Assembly: GCA_964406575.1 (NCBI GenBank)
Contig: CAYOSH010000011.1
Location: 51,397-115,396, forward strand
Length of the DNA stretch: 64,000 bases
DNA from: WTAW01 sp964406575
Lineage (GTDB): Bacteria > Acidobacteriota > Aminicenantia > Aminicenantales > Aminicenantaceae
Direction of reading: 5' to 3'
The stretch's first letter is position 1, and every line of letters begins with the position of its first letter. A program made the translations under genes and the position numbers. Positions 10,007 to 18,912 of this stretch are shown piece by piece. Below the pieces are notes generated by a model, which saw only the letters and a list, made by a program, of their open reading frames with translations, ran no database searches and had not been told where the DNA came from.

Positions 10007-12264
10007 GCCTTTCCTCCGTTTGTGGATTTTTCAACAGCCGGAAATCTGGACAACTTTTCCTCTGGAGACCAATCCGGCAGATCCAGGCCAAAAATGTCCC
10101 TTATAAACTCCCGGCGACTCTCCAGTTTTTCGACAAAGTCCTGGACGGTTTCAGAGGGAGAACCATATCGGTTCTCCAGCAAGTCTTCAAGCACCAGATA
10201 ACACTCGCGGAGCGGCAGATGGGTCTGGCAGACCTCCTCGCACAAACCGCAGTGAAGGCACCGAAAGGGTGCATGGGCCTCTGATTGTTCCAGTCCAACG
10301 CCGCTTATCATCGCCTCTGCCATTCGCAATTTTGCCCTTCCGGTCACAAGCTCGTCTTCGGTAATAGAGTAGGCAGGGCAGACTGAGATACACGCACCGC
10401 ATGATGTGCAGCGTTGGGCACTCTGGTGTAACAGGTCTTGACCGTGCTTGTCATCTTTGCTGGGGATGTCCCATCGGCTTTGCGGCTCCGGTCCGGTGAG
10501 TCTGGCGATTAGCCCGAGTACCGGCGCAAAAAAGTGCAGGATGGCCATTACAGGATGGAAGATTATCGGATTTAGGAGAAGCGCCGTGGTACTGAAGAAT
10601 CGTCCTTTGATCTTGAAAAATTTGTTGGGGTTCAATATGTCTTCGGGGTCGATTGCATTCTTTTTTTGCCTGAGTCTGTTCAGTCGATCTCGGGGATATT
10701 TGCTTTGAATGAATGGAGTGTTCCAAATACCAACGCCATAAGGAGATCCGCCATAGCGCACGGCCATCCGGACCAGCAACTGGATAAACAGAAGGCTCAA
10801 AACATAGTGAACAGTCCTGGAATAATCACAGCTGAAAGAGACAATGACCAGATATGAATAGGATCCATCGTTGCCTGAAACAGATTCTGTATTCTGTGAA
10901 TATGACCTTCCATTGCTACAAACGATCACTTCCATGGTGGATTTGATGTTGAAATTGCGCGCAAGTTTTTTAACCTTGGTGACATATTTAAATATTTTTT
11001 CCCGGGGAATAACAACCTCTGATCCTAAGAGACCGGGACCGATGCGCTGAGCTTTAAGAGGGAAATACCGGTCAGCCCATAGATAACGGGCGGCGACTCC
11101 ATTTTCTGAAACCGGAATTGAATTTGCGCCTAAAAATGATAAGAATTTTTGCTCATTTTCCGGTGTCTCAAAATGAAATAGCAGGGCATCGTCTTCTGGG
11201 ACTATGGGTTCCTCAAGTTGTATTTGTTCTGCAAATATGGCCTTTTCCCTTTTTAAATATTCACGGTCGAAAAAGACAACATGTGACGGCTGAAAATCCC
11301 CGCCAGTGAGCGTATCAATAAATTCGAATGCTTGGCCTGGATTCTTGAATGTGACCAGGTGAGCTCCACTGTGCTCGGGTTTAGGACGGACACGGAGAGT
11401 GATCTCTGTGAGGATACCGAATTGTCCTTCTGTCCCGAAAAGATCTTTTATGCATTCGTCTTTTGAGTCCAGCTCTTCGATTGTGCCGTCAGGTCTGGCG
11501 ACACGGACGGCAATGACAGATTCGTGAATGCTCCCATAGCCATAACTGTCCAATCCCATCCCACCGGTGGCGATCCAACCTGCAACAGTGGAAAATCGGC
11601 TGGTCGGTGTTGTTTGAGGAATCAATCTATAAGGCTCAAGTTTTGTCGCGATATCTGCCCACCGGGTTCCTGGTTGCACACGAACCGTCTGATTTTTTGG
11701 GTTGACTTCGAGAATGACCATCATCGGGGAGAGATCCATCACGATCCCGTTTTGGGTGGGAACAGCCCCACCAAAAGCGAATGAGCCGGACCCTCTCGGG
11801 AAAACGGCCAATCTTTTAGATTTGCAGAAGGCGAGGATTGAAGAGATGTCCTTCTCAGTTTTTGGTTGGACCACGAGAGAAGGCGTTGTGCGGTGGAGCG
11901 CTTTTTCCATCAATGCGGGAACGCGAGCCAGATCCCTGCTGTAATTCCTCCGCTCGAAATAGGTTACGACTATACGGCAATTTTCACTGAGATGCGGGCG
12001 AAGGGCTTGCGCCAGAGACTTTATTTGTTGCCTCCGCACCGGAGTGTCCTTGTCTGCGAGATACTTCCACATCAGCTGCAGCCGGCGCTGCGGAGATTTG
12101 AAAAGGATATAAGAGAGTAACCGGTATGTTTCCCGGAAGCTCAAAGAAGGAGTTTCTTGTTTAAGCAGGTCTGATATAGGTGGCGCTGGCTCAATGCTAT
12201 AGATCCGTTTTCTCCTGCTCGCAGTCTTGCGTGCGCGATACATCAGGTATTCTTTCCAGCTCAT
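10003..12264 (-). CDS. FAD-linked oxidase fused to an iron-sulfur domain (GlcD/GlcF-like)
   Basis: 753 residues. Residues about 125-300 are a PCMH-type FAD-binding domain (PRGSGSFAFGG; W-I-A-T-G-G-M-G), followed by an FAD-oxidase C-terminal domain. Near the C-terminus two 4Fe-4S motifs appear (C-T-S-C-G-A-C-I-S-V-C-P and C-L-H-C-G-L-C-E-E-V-C-Q). This is the GlcD plus GlcF arrangement of D-lactate/glycolate-type dehydrogenases in one chain. It is the first gene of the minus-strand operon and overlaps the barrel protein by four bases. I infer that it feeds electrons from a 2-hydroxy acid to the glutamate-synthase-like partner; the substrate is not visible from sequence. Confidence 0.85.
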   Translation of the reverse strand: MSWKEYLMYRARKTASRRKRIYSIEPAPPISDLLKQETPSLSFRETYRLLSYILFKSPQRRLQLMWKYLADKDTPVRRQQIKSLAQALRPHLSENCRIVVTYFERRNYSRDLARVPALMEKALHRTTPSLVVQPKTEKDISSILAFCKSKRLAVFPRGSGSFAFGGAVPTQNGIVMDLSPMMVILEVNPKNQTVRVQPGTRWADIATKLEPYRLIPQTTPTSRFSTVAGWIATGGMGLDSYGYGSIHESVIAVRVARPDGTIEELDSKDECIKDLFGTEGQFGILTEITLRVRPKPEHSGAHLVTFKNPGQAFEFIDTLTGGDFQPSHVVFFDREYLKREKAIFAEQIQLEEPIVPEDDALLFHFETPENEQKFLSFLGANSIPVSENGVAARYLWADRYFPLKAQRIGPGLLGSEVVIPREKIFKYVTKVKKLARNFNIKSTMEVIVCSNGRSYSQNTESVSGNDGSYSYLVIVSFSCDYSRTVHYVLSLLFIQLLVRMAVRYGGSPYGVGIWNTPFIQSKYPRDRLNRLRQKKNAIDPEDILNPNKFFKIKGRFFSTTALLLNPIIFHPVMAILHFFAPVLGLIARLTGPEPQSRWDIPSKDDKHGQDLLHQSAQRCTSCGACISVCPAYSITEDELVTGRAKLRMAEAMISGVGLEQSEAHAPFRCLHCGLCEEVCQTHLPLRECYLVLEDLLENRYGSPSETVQDFVEKLESRREFIRDIFGLDLPDWSPEEKLSRFPAVEKSTNGGKA

Positions 12265-12376
12265 TTAAGCCAAACTCCCATTCGATCCATCACGCTTTCA
12301 GGGGCATGTTTGTTCTATGCCTCAATATTTTTCTCTGATGACTTTTTCGCAGATCCTATCATGCGAATAATCATGA

Positions 12377-12405
12377 AATATAAAATAAAACATTATGATT
12401 GTCAA
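12377..12405 (-). promoter_or_regulatory. Promoter of the glutamate-synthase-like operon
   Basis: On the minus strand TTGACA (12405-12400) is followed by a 17-base spacer and TATATT (12382-12377), about 110 bases before the first gene. Its -35 box lies in the left arm of the inverted repeat shared with the divergent regulator promoter. Confidence 0.75.
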
Positions 12406-12430
12406 GTCAAAATTCAGAATTACTTGACAA
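12399..12430. promoter_or_regulatory. Inverted repeat between divergent promoters, probable Lrp-type operator
   Basis: Perfect 9-bp arms TTGTCAAGT (12399-12407) and ACTTGACAA (12422-12430) are separated by 14 AT-rich bases. Each arm contains the -35 hexamer of one of the two divergent promoters, so a protein bound here would control both. The adjacent Lrp/AsnC gene is the natural candidate. Confidence 0.6.
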
Positions 12431-12452
12431 ACGTATGGAATAAACATATAAT
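12424..12452 (+). promoter_or_regulatory. Consensus sigma-70 promoter of the Lrp/AsnC gene
   Basis: TTGACA (12424-12429), exactly 17 bases, then TATAAT (12447-12452): a perfect consensus match. Transcription would start near 12459, leaving a leader of under 20 bases that holds just the ribosome site. Confidence 0.9.
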
Positions 12453-12476
12453 TACTTACAATTGAAAGGAAGTAAA

Positions 12477-12920
12477 ATGACTGATGACATCGAAAAAAAG
12501 ATTGTGAGAGCCCTCAATCAGAATTCAAGAAAAAGCTTTCGTGAAATTGCCAAAGATATTGGAATATCCGCCCCTGCGGTTATAGATAAAGTTAGAAAAC
12601 TCGAAGAAGCGGGTGCGATCAAGGGTTATATCCCTATCCTTGATCCGAAGTATTTCGGGTATGACATGACAGCAATCATCGCCATTCGCATTTCCGATGG
12701 CAGACTGATCCAAACTCAAGAAAAAATTGCTGAGGATCATCGTGTATTTGCGATCTACGATGTCACGGGAGAGTGGGATTCGATTGTTTGTGCTCGTTTT
12801 AAAGATAGGGAAGACTTAAACACATTTATCAAGTATGTCCTCAATCAAAAATATGTGGAGCGAACGATCACTCACATCGTGCTGAATGTGGTTAAGGAGG
12901 AACGAAGGCTCATAGTTTAA
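12477..12920 (+). CDS. Lrp/AsnC family transcriptional regulator
   Basis: 147 residues from the ATG at 12477, chosen because AAAGGAAG sits just upstream; a TTG at 12462 is also in frame but lies on the ribosome site. Residues about 5-60 are an AsnC-type helix-turn-helix (D-I-E-K-K-I-V-R-A-L then a S-F-R-E-I-A-K-D-I-G-I-S helix) and the rest is the RAM ligand-binding/oligomer domain (Y-D-V-T-G-E-W-D). Family members sense amino acids. It is divergent from the glutamate-synthase-like operon with one shared operator, so control of that operon and of itself is the simple inference. Confidence 0.9.
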   Translation: MTDDIEKKIVRALNQNSRKSFREIAKDIGISAPAVIDKVRKLEEAGAIKGYIPILDPKYFGYDMTAIIAIRISDGRLIQTQEKIAEDHRVFAIYDVTGEWDSIVCARFKDREDLNTFIKYVLNQKYVERTITHIVLNVVKEERRLIV

Positions 12921-13273
12921 GAAAAATCCCGACAAAATCAAAAACTTTCGCTTTAGCGCCCTTCTCTTGATGCGCAAAATTGGAATTGATGTCTAGTGTT
13001 GATTCTGGCGAACATCGCTTTCTGTACCGTTAATTGAGGAGGAGCACCCCTCTAACTACGAATCAGTAGGACGGCAGTTCGAATCTATCCAAGGGTACCA
13101 CAAATCATCCCTTTTGGATTATTTAAGTGTCCTTGCGGGTTTTCATAACGAGCACACAATAACTCGCATTAGATTGCTATAAAAGCCATCTTAGCACCTA
13201 GTAAATCAGCAGAATAATATTTATACTAATAGGTAGCATCAATTAATGTGGAAAAAGAACAAAGGCAGCGAAG
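12921..13273. other. Non-coding stretch with a decayed tRNA end
   Basis: No credible open frame. The recognisable content is a tRNA-Arg-like 3' half at 13051-13100, described separately, followed by weak hairpins. The stretch separates the Lrp gene from a GIY-YIG gene and may be an old integration site. Confidence 0.5.
13051..13100 (+). tRNA. Degenerate tRNA-Arg(ACG)-like 3' fragment
   Basis: The sequence has a seven-base anticodon loop CTACGAA between imperfect stem arms, then AGGACGGCAG, the T-loop TTCGAAT and a 3' ACCA, laid out like the 3' half of tRNA-Arg(ACG). There is no matching 5' acceptor strand and the T-stem is broken, so it is not a working tRNA. Such relics usually mark one end of an integrated element. 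Only similarity of layout supports this. Confidence 0.35.
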
Positions 13274-13642
13274 ATGAAATCAAAAAAGGATATCAAGAAG
13301 GAATACAAAGAAAGAGCGAAACCAGCTGGTGTCTTCCAGGTGAAGAATATTGTGAATGGCAAAGTGCTGCTTGGGAGCAGTCTGAACCTTGAAGGACCAT
13401 TGAACGGTCAAAAGTTCATGCTAACAATTGGAGCGCATCGTAACAAAGTGCTTCAGCAGGAATGGAATGAATATGGTGCAGATAAGTTCATCTTCGAAAT
13501 TCTGGAAGAAGTGAAGGTCAAGAATGATCCGAACTTCAATCTTAGCGATGAATTGACGCTGCTTGAGCAAATCTGGCTTGGGGAACTTCAGCCCTTTGGC
13601 GAGCGAGGGTACAATACCGACAAAAATATTCGACAGGCATAA
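13274..13642 (+). CDS. GIY-YIG nuclease family protein
   Basis: 122 residues. The N-terminal core reads A-G-V-F-Q-V-K-N then K-V-L-L-G-S, a diverged GIY...YIG pair, followed by R-N-K-V-L-Q-Q-E-W-N-E-Y-G and F-I-F-E-I-L-E-E. This matches a small family of stand-alone GIY-YIG-like proteins whose biological role is not settled. Lysine-rich N-terminus, no export signal. It lies 170 bases from the tRNA relic, so it may have come with a mobile element, but this is inference. Confidence 0.75.
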   Translation: MKSKKDIKKEYKERAKPAGVFQVKNIVNGKVLLGSSLNLEGPLNGQKFMLTIGAHRNKVLQQEWNEYGADKFIFEILEEVKVKNDPNFNLSDELTLLEQIWLGELQPFGERGYNTDKNIRQA

Positions 13643-13838
13643 TGTGGTCAACTAGGGCGTACCAGGGGTTTCTCCTGGTTTTCAGGGATAATTTTTAGTT
13701 TTTTCTTTTATACTATAGATCCATAGTTTCAGCAGGATTAAACACAATTTGTCACGGGCACACGGAGATAAGTCTATATCTCCATCTTTTCTAAATTTGT
13801 CTAGCTGGTTAGACGATTCTGCCCCGGGGATCGCTTGT

Positions 13839-14255
13839 CTACGAATCAGACAGGCTGGGTTCCAATTCGCTAAATTCCCTGACGAAATCCGCCTCGGCAG
13901 CGATGTGTCCGAACGACGCCCAGGTTTTATTCTCGAGAATTTGTTCGAAAACCTGTTTCGCCACATCCCGTTGCCCGTTGTATAGATACCAGTTCCCCAC
14001 ACCGTAGGCTGCGGCATCGTTCATGATGTTGGAGAAATCTTCCCCTGTTATCTCTTCCAGGGCAAGTTCACCTTTATAGAATAGGCAGAGTCGATGATAG
14101 GCCATATTCTCGATGACATTCATGTCCTTGTGAATGGATTCCAGTGCTTTTTCTGCTTCAGCTTCCTTTCCGAGTAAGTTGATGGTGGATAACCTCTGTG
14201 GATTTAGCCGCGTGAATCCATACAGGAACCCCATGTTCAATTCTGAATCAAGCAT
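13839..14255 (-). pseudogene. C-terminal remnant of a TPR-type protein
   Basis: 138 residues matching the conserved C-terminal part of long TPR proteins common in Acidobacteriota-like genomes (E-N-M-A-Y-H-R-L-C-L-F-Y-K-G-E-L and Y-G-V-G-N-W-Y-L-Y-N-G). The N-terminal repeats are absent: a stop codon stands five codons upstream of the first ATG and no ribosome site is seen. I read it as a 5'-truncated relic, though a short expressed protein cannot be excluded. Confidence 0.6.
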
Positions 14256-14330
14256 TAAAACTTTATATTATGTGCCCAAAACTGATACAATCCTGATTTG
14301 ATGAATGCCATTGCTGTTGGAGATATATGA

Positions 14331-15299
14331 ATGCAAAAGAAAAGAATATCGATAAGGAAAACTCTTATCGGCCCGCTCTCTCTATTTTTTCTCATTCTGT
14401 TGAGTTCCGCCCAAATACAGCAAAAAATACCCGAAGTCCCGTATGTCCCAACCCCTGAAGAGGTTGTCGCAGAGATGCTCAAAATGGCCGACGTGGGCAA
14501 AGATGATGTCCTGTACGACCTCGGATGCGGTGATGGGCGCATCGTGATCACAGCCGCAAAAGAGCTGGGGTGCCGGGGTGTGGGAATAGATATAGAGCCT
14601 TTACGCATCGAGGAAAGCCGGAAAAACGCCATCGACGCTGGAGTGTCAGAGCGAGTGGAATTCATACTCAGCGATCTTTTCGAGGCTGACATCAGTCGGG
14701 CCACAGTGGTAACACTGTATCTCCTTCCGAGAGTCAACCTCAGGCTGCGCCCAAAGCTTTTTCACGAGCTCAATCCCGGTGCGAGAGTTGTCTCTCATGA
14801 CTTTGACATGGGTAAATGGAATCCCGATGATAAAAAAATCTTGAATGATAACAATGCTGATTTTTCTCCACCCCGCGACCCCATTGTGTTTGACTCTTTT
14901 GTGTTGGATGGTAACTGGGACAGGCATACGGTTTATTTATGGATCGTTCCTGCGAATGTGACAGGTGTTTGGAGATGGACCATACCCACAATTTCAGGTG
15001 CAAAGCAGTATTCTTTGGAGTTGGAACAGATATTTCAGGAGGTCCAGGGGAAAGCATATGAAGACACGTCTTTGATACCTGTGTCCATAAAGAACGGGAA
15101 AATTGAGGGAAACAGATTGGTGTTTACGTTGGAGAGAATACGCGAAAAACACACCGAGCAGTTATTGTTTGATGGAGTTGTCAGAGGCCATACCATGGAA
15201 GGCGTTGTGAGAATTGCAGGCAATCCCAATTCCAAAGTAAAATGGCGGGCCGAGCGAGTTTTATCGACGTTCAAAGCCATTGACAAATCGGAAAAGTAA
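14331..15299 (+). CDS. Exported class I SAM-dependent methyltransferase-like protein
   Basis: 322 residues with a signal peptide (basic start, then L-S-L-F-F-L-I-L-L-S-S-A). After a Y-V-P-T-P-E-E-V-V motif comes a class I methyltransferase fold with D-L-G-C-G-D-G-R (SAM loop, about residue 63) and G-I-D-I-E-P. The methyltransferase part ends near residue 200 and a beta-rich C-terminal domain of about 110 residues follows. Proteins of this type with signal peptides are known, but SAM is not normally found outside the cytoplasm, so either the signal is a membrane anchor or the fold binds another ligand. TTGGAGAT lies upstream of the start. Confidence 0.75.
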   Translation: MQKKRISIRKTLIGPLSLFFLILLSSAQIQQKIPEVPYVPTPEEVVAEMLKMADVGKDDVLYDLGCGDGRIVITAAKELGCRGVGIDIEPLRIEESRKNAIDAGVSERVEFILSDLFEADISRATVVTLYLLPRVNLRLRPKLFHELNPGARVVSHDFDMGKWNPDDKKILNDNNADFSPPRDPIVFDSFVLDGNWDRHTVYLWIVPANVTGVWRWTIPTISGAKQYSLELEQIFQEVQGKAYEDTSLIPVSIKNGKIEGNRLVFTLERIREKHTEQLLFDGVVRGHTMEGVVRIAGNPNSKVKWRAERVLSTFKAIDKSEK

Positions 15300-15851
15300 A
15301 GCTTGCCCTTTTTGCTCTTCCAGTATGGCTCGTGTCTCCAAAGGCTGAATGGCAGATCGAACCTGCCGGCACAATCTGTATTTTTACTGTCATTACTTAT
15401 ATGAGGTGGGGAAGCTTTTTCCAAAAGCTTTTTAAAAAAACATATGAAAGATTCNNNNNNNNNNNNNNNNNNNNNNNNNNNNNNNNNNNNNNNNNNNNNN
15501 NNNNNNNNNNNNNNNNNNNNNNNNNNNNNNNNNNNNNNNNNNNNNNNNNNNNNNTATGAGGTGGGGAAGCTTTTTCCAAAAGCTTTTTAAAAAAACATAT
15601 GAAAGATTCGATTGAGTTGCACGATAAACATGTGGGGGCCGAGGGAGAAAATCTTAAAAAGATATTAGAGAACAAAAATGATGTCCTGTTGAATAAGTGA
15701 TTCGTGGCAGAATTTTATTGCCGATTCAATTTTTTTTCTTTATAGTAATTTTGTAGAGATAATTTGTAACTTATAAAGAGGGATATAATTTATTCGGTTG
15801 GGAATTTCTCTCATTGCATAATTTATAGAGTATAATTTGGAGGTGAAAACA
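15300..15851. other. Gene-poor stretch holding an assembly gap
   Basis: It contains 100 N (15455-15554), a 55-bp repeat on each side, a hairpin with trailing T in that repeat (AAGCTTTT 15412-15419, AAAAGCTT 15423-15430), and a 33-codon frame at 15599-15700 without homology I recognise. A GGCA/TGCC hairpin followed by eight T lies near 15705-15738. Confidence 0.6.
15400..15609. repeat. Assembly gap flanked by a 55-bp identical overlap
   Basis: Bases 15400-15454 and 15555-15609 are identical and border exactly 100 N. This is what a scaffolder leaves when two contigs that share a k-mer-length end are not merged. The true locus is probably one copy with no gap. Confidence 0.85.
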
Positions 15852-18437
15852 ATGCCTCGTCGAGTGAAAGATCTTCTGGCTCAACGTGCTCTTGAGAACT
15901 TCATCGGCAGGACTGAAGAGATGGCAACTCTTTTTCAATGCCTGGAAGGCGAGAGCCCGCTGGTGATGCATATCCATGGCATTGGGGGCGTGGGGAAATC
16001 TGCGCTGATACAGGCGTTCTCAACTCAAGCACAGGAGCGAGGCGCCGCTGTAGTCATATTGGATAGTATTCTGATCGAGCCCACTGAGCGAGGATTCCTC
16101 CTAGAATTGGGGAATGCAATCGGGAGTGAGGCTCCAACCATGGAAGAAATCGTGACTGGGCTGGAAAGTCTTGGCTCCCGAGTGTTTATCGTGCTCGAAA
16201 CCTATGAAGTATTCCGCCTTATGGATACTTGGTTACGCCAGACATTTGTTCCGGCTTTATCAGAAAATGTCCGTGTCATTCTTGTTGGTCGCGAACCCCC
16301 TACACCTGGCTGGCTGATTGAAGCCGAATGGCAGGGGCTGTTCAAAAGCATAGCGTTAGGACCTCTTAACAACCAGGATGCTCTGGAACTTATGTTGCGC
16401 GCAGGTGTCAGTGAAAAAAATTCCCAACGCATCAATCGGTTTGCCAAGGGTCATCCCTTAACGCTAAAGCTTGCGGCTTCTGCGGCCCTGGAACGTCCGA
16501 ACTTAGATCTTCAGGATATGGCAGAACATAAGATCATTCAGGAGCTTTCCCGACTTTTCCTTGTTGATGTTGCCGATGCAGCGACTCGGGAAGCCCTCGA
16601 GGCTGCTTCGGTTTCTAGACGGATCACAAAATCGCTGCTTGGAGCGATGCTTCCCGATATTCCAACTCAGGAAACATATGATAAGCTCAATGCTCTTGCA
16701 TTTGTGGATTGTATGCGCGATGGACTCAGAGTGCATGATGCGGTTCATGAGGCGATTGCTGCTTCTTTGCGTGCCGCCGACCCGAGTCGCTATCTTGAAT
16801 ACCGACGGTCTGCATGGCAACAGCTTCGCAAGGAAGTGAGAAAGGCCGGCACCAGGGAGCTCTGGCGTTATACGGCTGACATGCTCTATCTCATAGAGAA
16901 TCCTGTTGTTAGAGAAGCCTTTTTCCCCAGTGGTTCCCAGCTGTTCACAGTTGAGCCCGCACGACACGAGGATCAGACAGCGATCTATGAGATCACAGAA
17001 AAACACGAAGGCCCGGATGCCGCCAGATTTCTCCGACTCTGGTGGGAAAAACATCCGCAGACATTTCATGTGGTGCGTAGGGAGCATGGATCGATCGTTG
17101 GCTATTATTGCTGCTTTGATCCCAATACTATTGACCCTGCCGATTTTAAGGAAGATCCCATCCTGAAACTCTGGTGGCATCATGTGAGCGAGAATCCGGT
17201 ATCAGAGAATCAATCGGTTCTTTTTCTGCGTCGATGGCTCAGTGGTGACCATGGTGAGGCTCCATCACCAGTGCAGGCCGCGTGCTGGCTTGATATCAAG
17301 CGAACCTATATGGAACTCCGTCCGCAACTCCGACGTGTTTATCTGACGGTCATCGACCTGCCCACCTATGCTCCGGTTGCGATAAAATTGGGTTTTAATC
17401 CTATCGCCGAAGTCGCATTAGAATTAAATGGCATAACTTATCATACTGCCATGTTAGACTTTGGCCCATCTTCTGTAGATGGCTGGCTTTCGGGTCTTGT
17501 CGCTGATGAATTGGGTATTGAAGAAAAAATTCCTCAGATAGAGCTTCATTACAAGATCTTGGAAAAGATCGGTGCTGGGGGTATGGCAGTGGTTTTTCGG
17601 GCAGAAGATGTGGTACTCAGGAGAGAGGTTGCATTAAAATTCCTTCCATTAGAATCCATGGGGAGCGATTCAGGGCGTGCCCGTTTCTTGCAGGAAGCCT
17701 GCACAGCGGCAGCGCTCAACCATCCCAACATCTGCACGGTCTATGAAGTAAACCAGGTCGAAGCCGGCTCTGTGATGATTCCCGATAAGGAAGAATCAAT
17801 CTCCGAGGGATCTCCCTTTATTGCAATGGAGCTGATAAAAGGCCATTCACTGAGGGATATCCTTGACAGCTCTCAGGTGTTGCCATTCGAGAAACTCCTC
17901 GACATGTCCATTCAAATAGCTGAAGGTCTTGCGGAGGCACACTCCCATGGATTCATCCATAGGGATCTCAAACCTCAAAATGTGATGCTCACGGCACATG
18001 GCCGACTCAAAATCCTGGATTTTGGCCTGGCCAAGGCTGTGGAATCAGTCCACACAGAGGGGGAAGGAATTGGAAGAACAGTAACTCTTTCTCCTGAACT
18101 CACCCAGCAAGGCATGATAGTTGGCACTTTAGCCTACATGTCTCCGGAGCAGGTAGAAGGTCAAGCTGTGGACATGCGTTCGGACATCTTCTCATTCGGC
18201 ACCATGCTCTATGAGATGGCCTCAGGGAAGAATCCCTACCAGGGTAAATCAGCAACGACGACGATGTATAATGTCGTTGAAGTCATACCCGAGCCGCTGT
18301 CTCAGTTAAGATCGGAACTGCCGGCACAATTTATCGATATCATCCGCCGGTGTCTTTCTAAGAAGCCGGCCGATAGGTACAATGATGCCCGTGATTTGTT
18401 GACAGACCTAAGAGATCTTAAGGAATCCCTTACATAA
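15852..18437 (+). CDS. STAND NTPase - acetyltransferase-like - Ser/Thr protein kinase fusion
   Basis: 861 residues from the ATG at 15852 (GGAGGTG upstream). Residues about 18-330 form a STAND/NB-ARC-like NTPase: F-I-G-R, Walker A G-I-G-G-V-G-K-S (43-50), Walker B V-F-I-V-L-E (111-116), V-I-L-V-G-R (142-147) and G-H-P-L (200-203). Residues about 365-540 resemble a GNAT-type fold (S-I-V-G-Y-Y and a closing Y-x-P-V-A-I-K-L-G-F). Residues 567-850 are a full Hanks-type kinase with G-A-G-G-M-A-V-V-F, V-A-L-K, H-R-D-L-K-P-Q-N, D-F-G and S-P-E-Q. No membrane segment. It stands alone, so partners are not evident. Role in signalling or cell defence is inference. Confidence 0.85.
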   Translation: MPRRVKDLLAQRALENFIGRTEEMATLFQCLEGESPLVMHIHGIGGVGKSALIQAFSTQAQERGAAVVILDSILIEPTERGFLLELGNAIGSEAPTMEEIVTGLESLGSRVFIVLETYEVFRLMDTWLRQTFVPALSENVRVILVGREPPTPGWLIEAEWQGLFKSIALGPLNNQDALELMLRAGVSEKNSQRINRFAKGHPLTLKLAASAALERPNLDLQDMAEHKIIQELSRLFLVDVADAATREALEAASVSRRITKSLLGAMLPDIPTQETYDKLNALAFVDCMRDGLRVHDAVHEAIAASLRAADPSRYLEYRRSAWQQLRKEVRKAGTRELWRYTADMLYLIENPVVREAFFPSGSQLFTVEPARHEDQTAIYEITEKHEGPDAARFLRLWWEKHPQTFHVVRREHGSIVGYYCCFDPNTIDPADFKEDPILKLWWHHVSENPVSENQSVLFLRRWLSGDHGEAPSPVQAACWLDIKRTYMELRPQLRRVYLTVIDLPTYAPVAIKLGFNPIAEVALELNGITYHTAMLDFGPSSVDGWLSGLVADELGIEEKIPQIELHYKILEKIGAGGMAVVFRAEDVVLRREVALKFLPLESMGSDSGRARFLQEACTAAALNHPNICTVYEVNQVEAGSVMIPDKEESISEGSPFIAMELIKGHSLRDILDSSQVLPFEKLLDMSIQIAEGLAEAHSHGFIHRDLKPQNVMLTAHGRLKILDFGLAKAVESVHTEGEGIGRTVTLSPELTQQGMIVGTLAYMSPEQVEGQAVDMRSDIFSFGTMLYEMASGKNPYQGKSATTTMYNVVEVIPEPLSQLRSELPAQFIDIIRRCLSKKPADRYNDARDLLTDLRDLKESLT

Positions 18438-18559
18438 GAAGCATCTCAAACGACTAAGATTCACTTTCATATTGACTCTCTTTTTCAGCTCTTTTCTGCT
18501 TGAATCCAAATGGTTAATGTGATATTAATATTTCAAATATGAATTTGGGGAGAAGGTCT

Positions 18560-18769
18560 ATGAAACTCTGCTTCTGTCGTTTTTTATTGGCTGCCGCGAT
18601 TGTGGTTATCGCCATCTTCTTTTGGCAGGCCAGTTGGGCAAAAATTGTTGTCATCATTGGTGCTGCCCTGTTAGCGATCTCGAGCCTCTTTTTTAATGTC
18701 TGCTGCTGCCGTATGAAAAAGGCGGCTGCTGTAGAGACACCACCCGCTGAACCAAAAGCTGAAGCATAG
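18560..18769 (+). CDS. Small two-helix membrane protein
   Basis: 69 residues from the ATG at 18560, which has GGGGAGAAGG upstream; an in-frame ATG at 18539 has none. Two hydrophobic helices (about 7-24 and 31-49) are followed by a Cys-rich V-C-C-C-R and a Pro/Ala/Glu/Lys tail. The tail style resembles the partial gene at the left edge of the window. No family recognised. Confidence 0.6.
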   Translation: MKLCFCRFLLAAAIVVIAIFFWQASWAKIVVIIGAALLAISSLFFNVCCCRMKKAAAVETPPAEPKAEA

Positions 18770-18912
18770 CATTTTGGCCCATAAAAGATTCCATTAACTC
18801 AGCAGCCAGTATTCGCCAGTTCATCATTATTTCTGTGATTCCTTCAGGAAGACGTGCGTAGCTCTCGCAAACTATTGAAAATTGAGTATCACCTGCTTTT
18901 GTTGAGCGGATC

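Noticed and set aside
13682..14017. A 111-codon minus-strand frame.
   Set aside because: It overlaps the TPR remnant in another frame and shows no homology.
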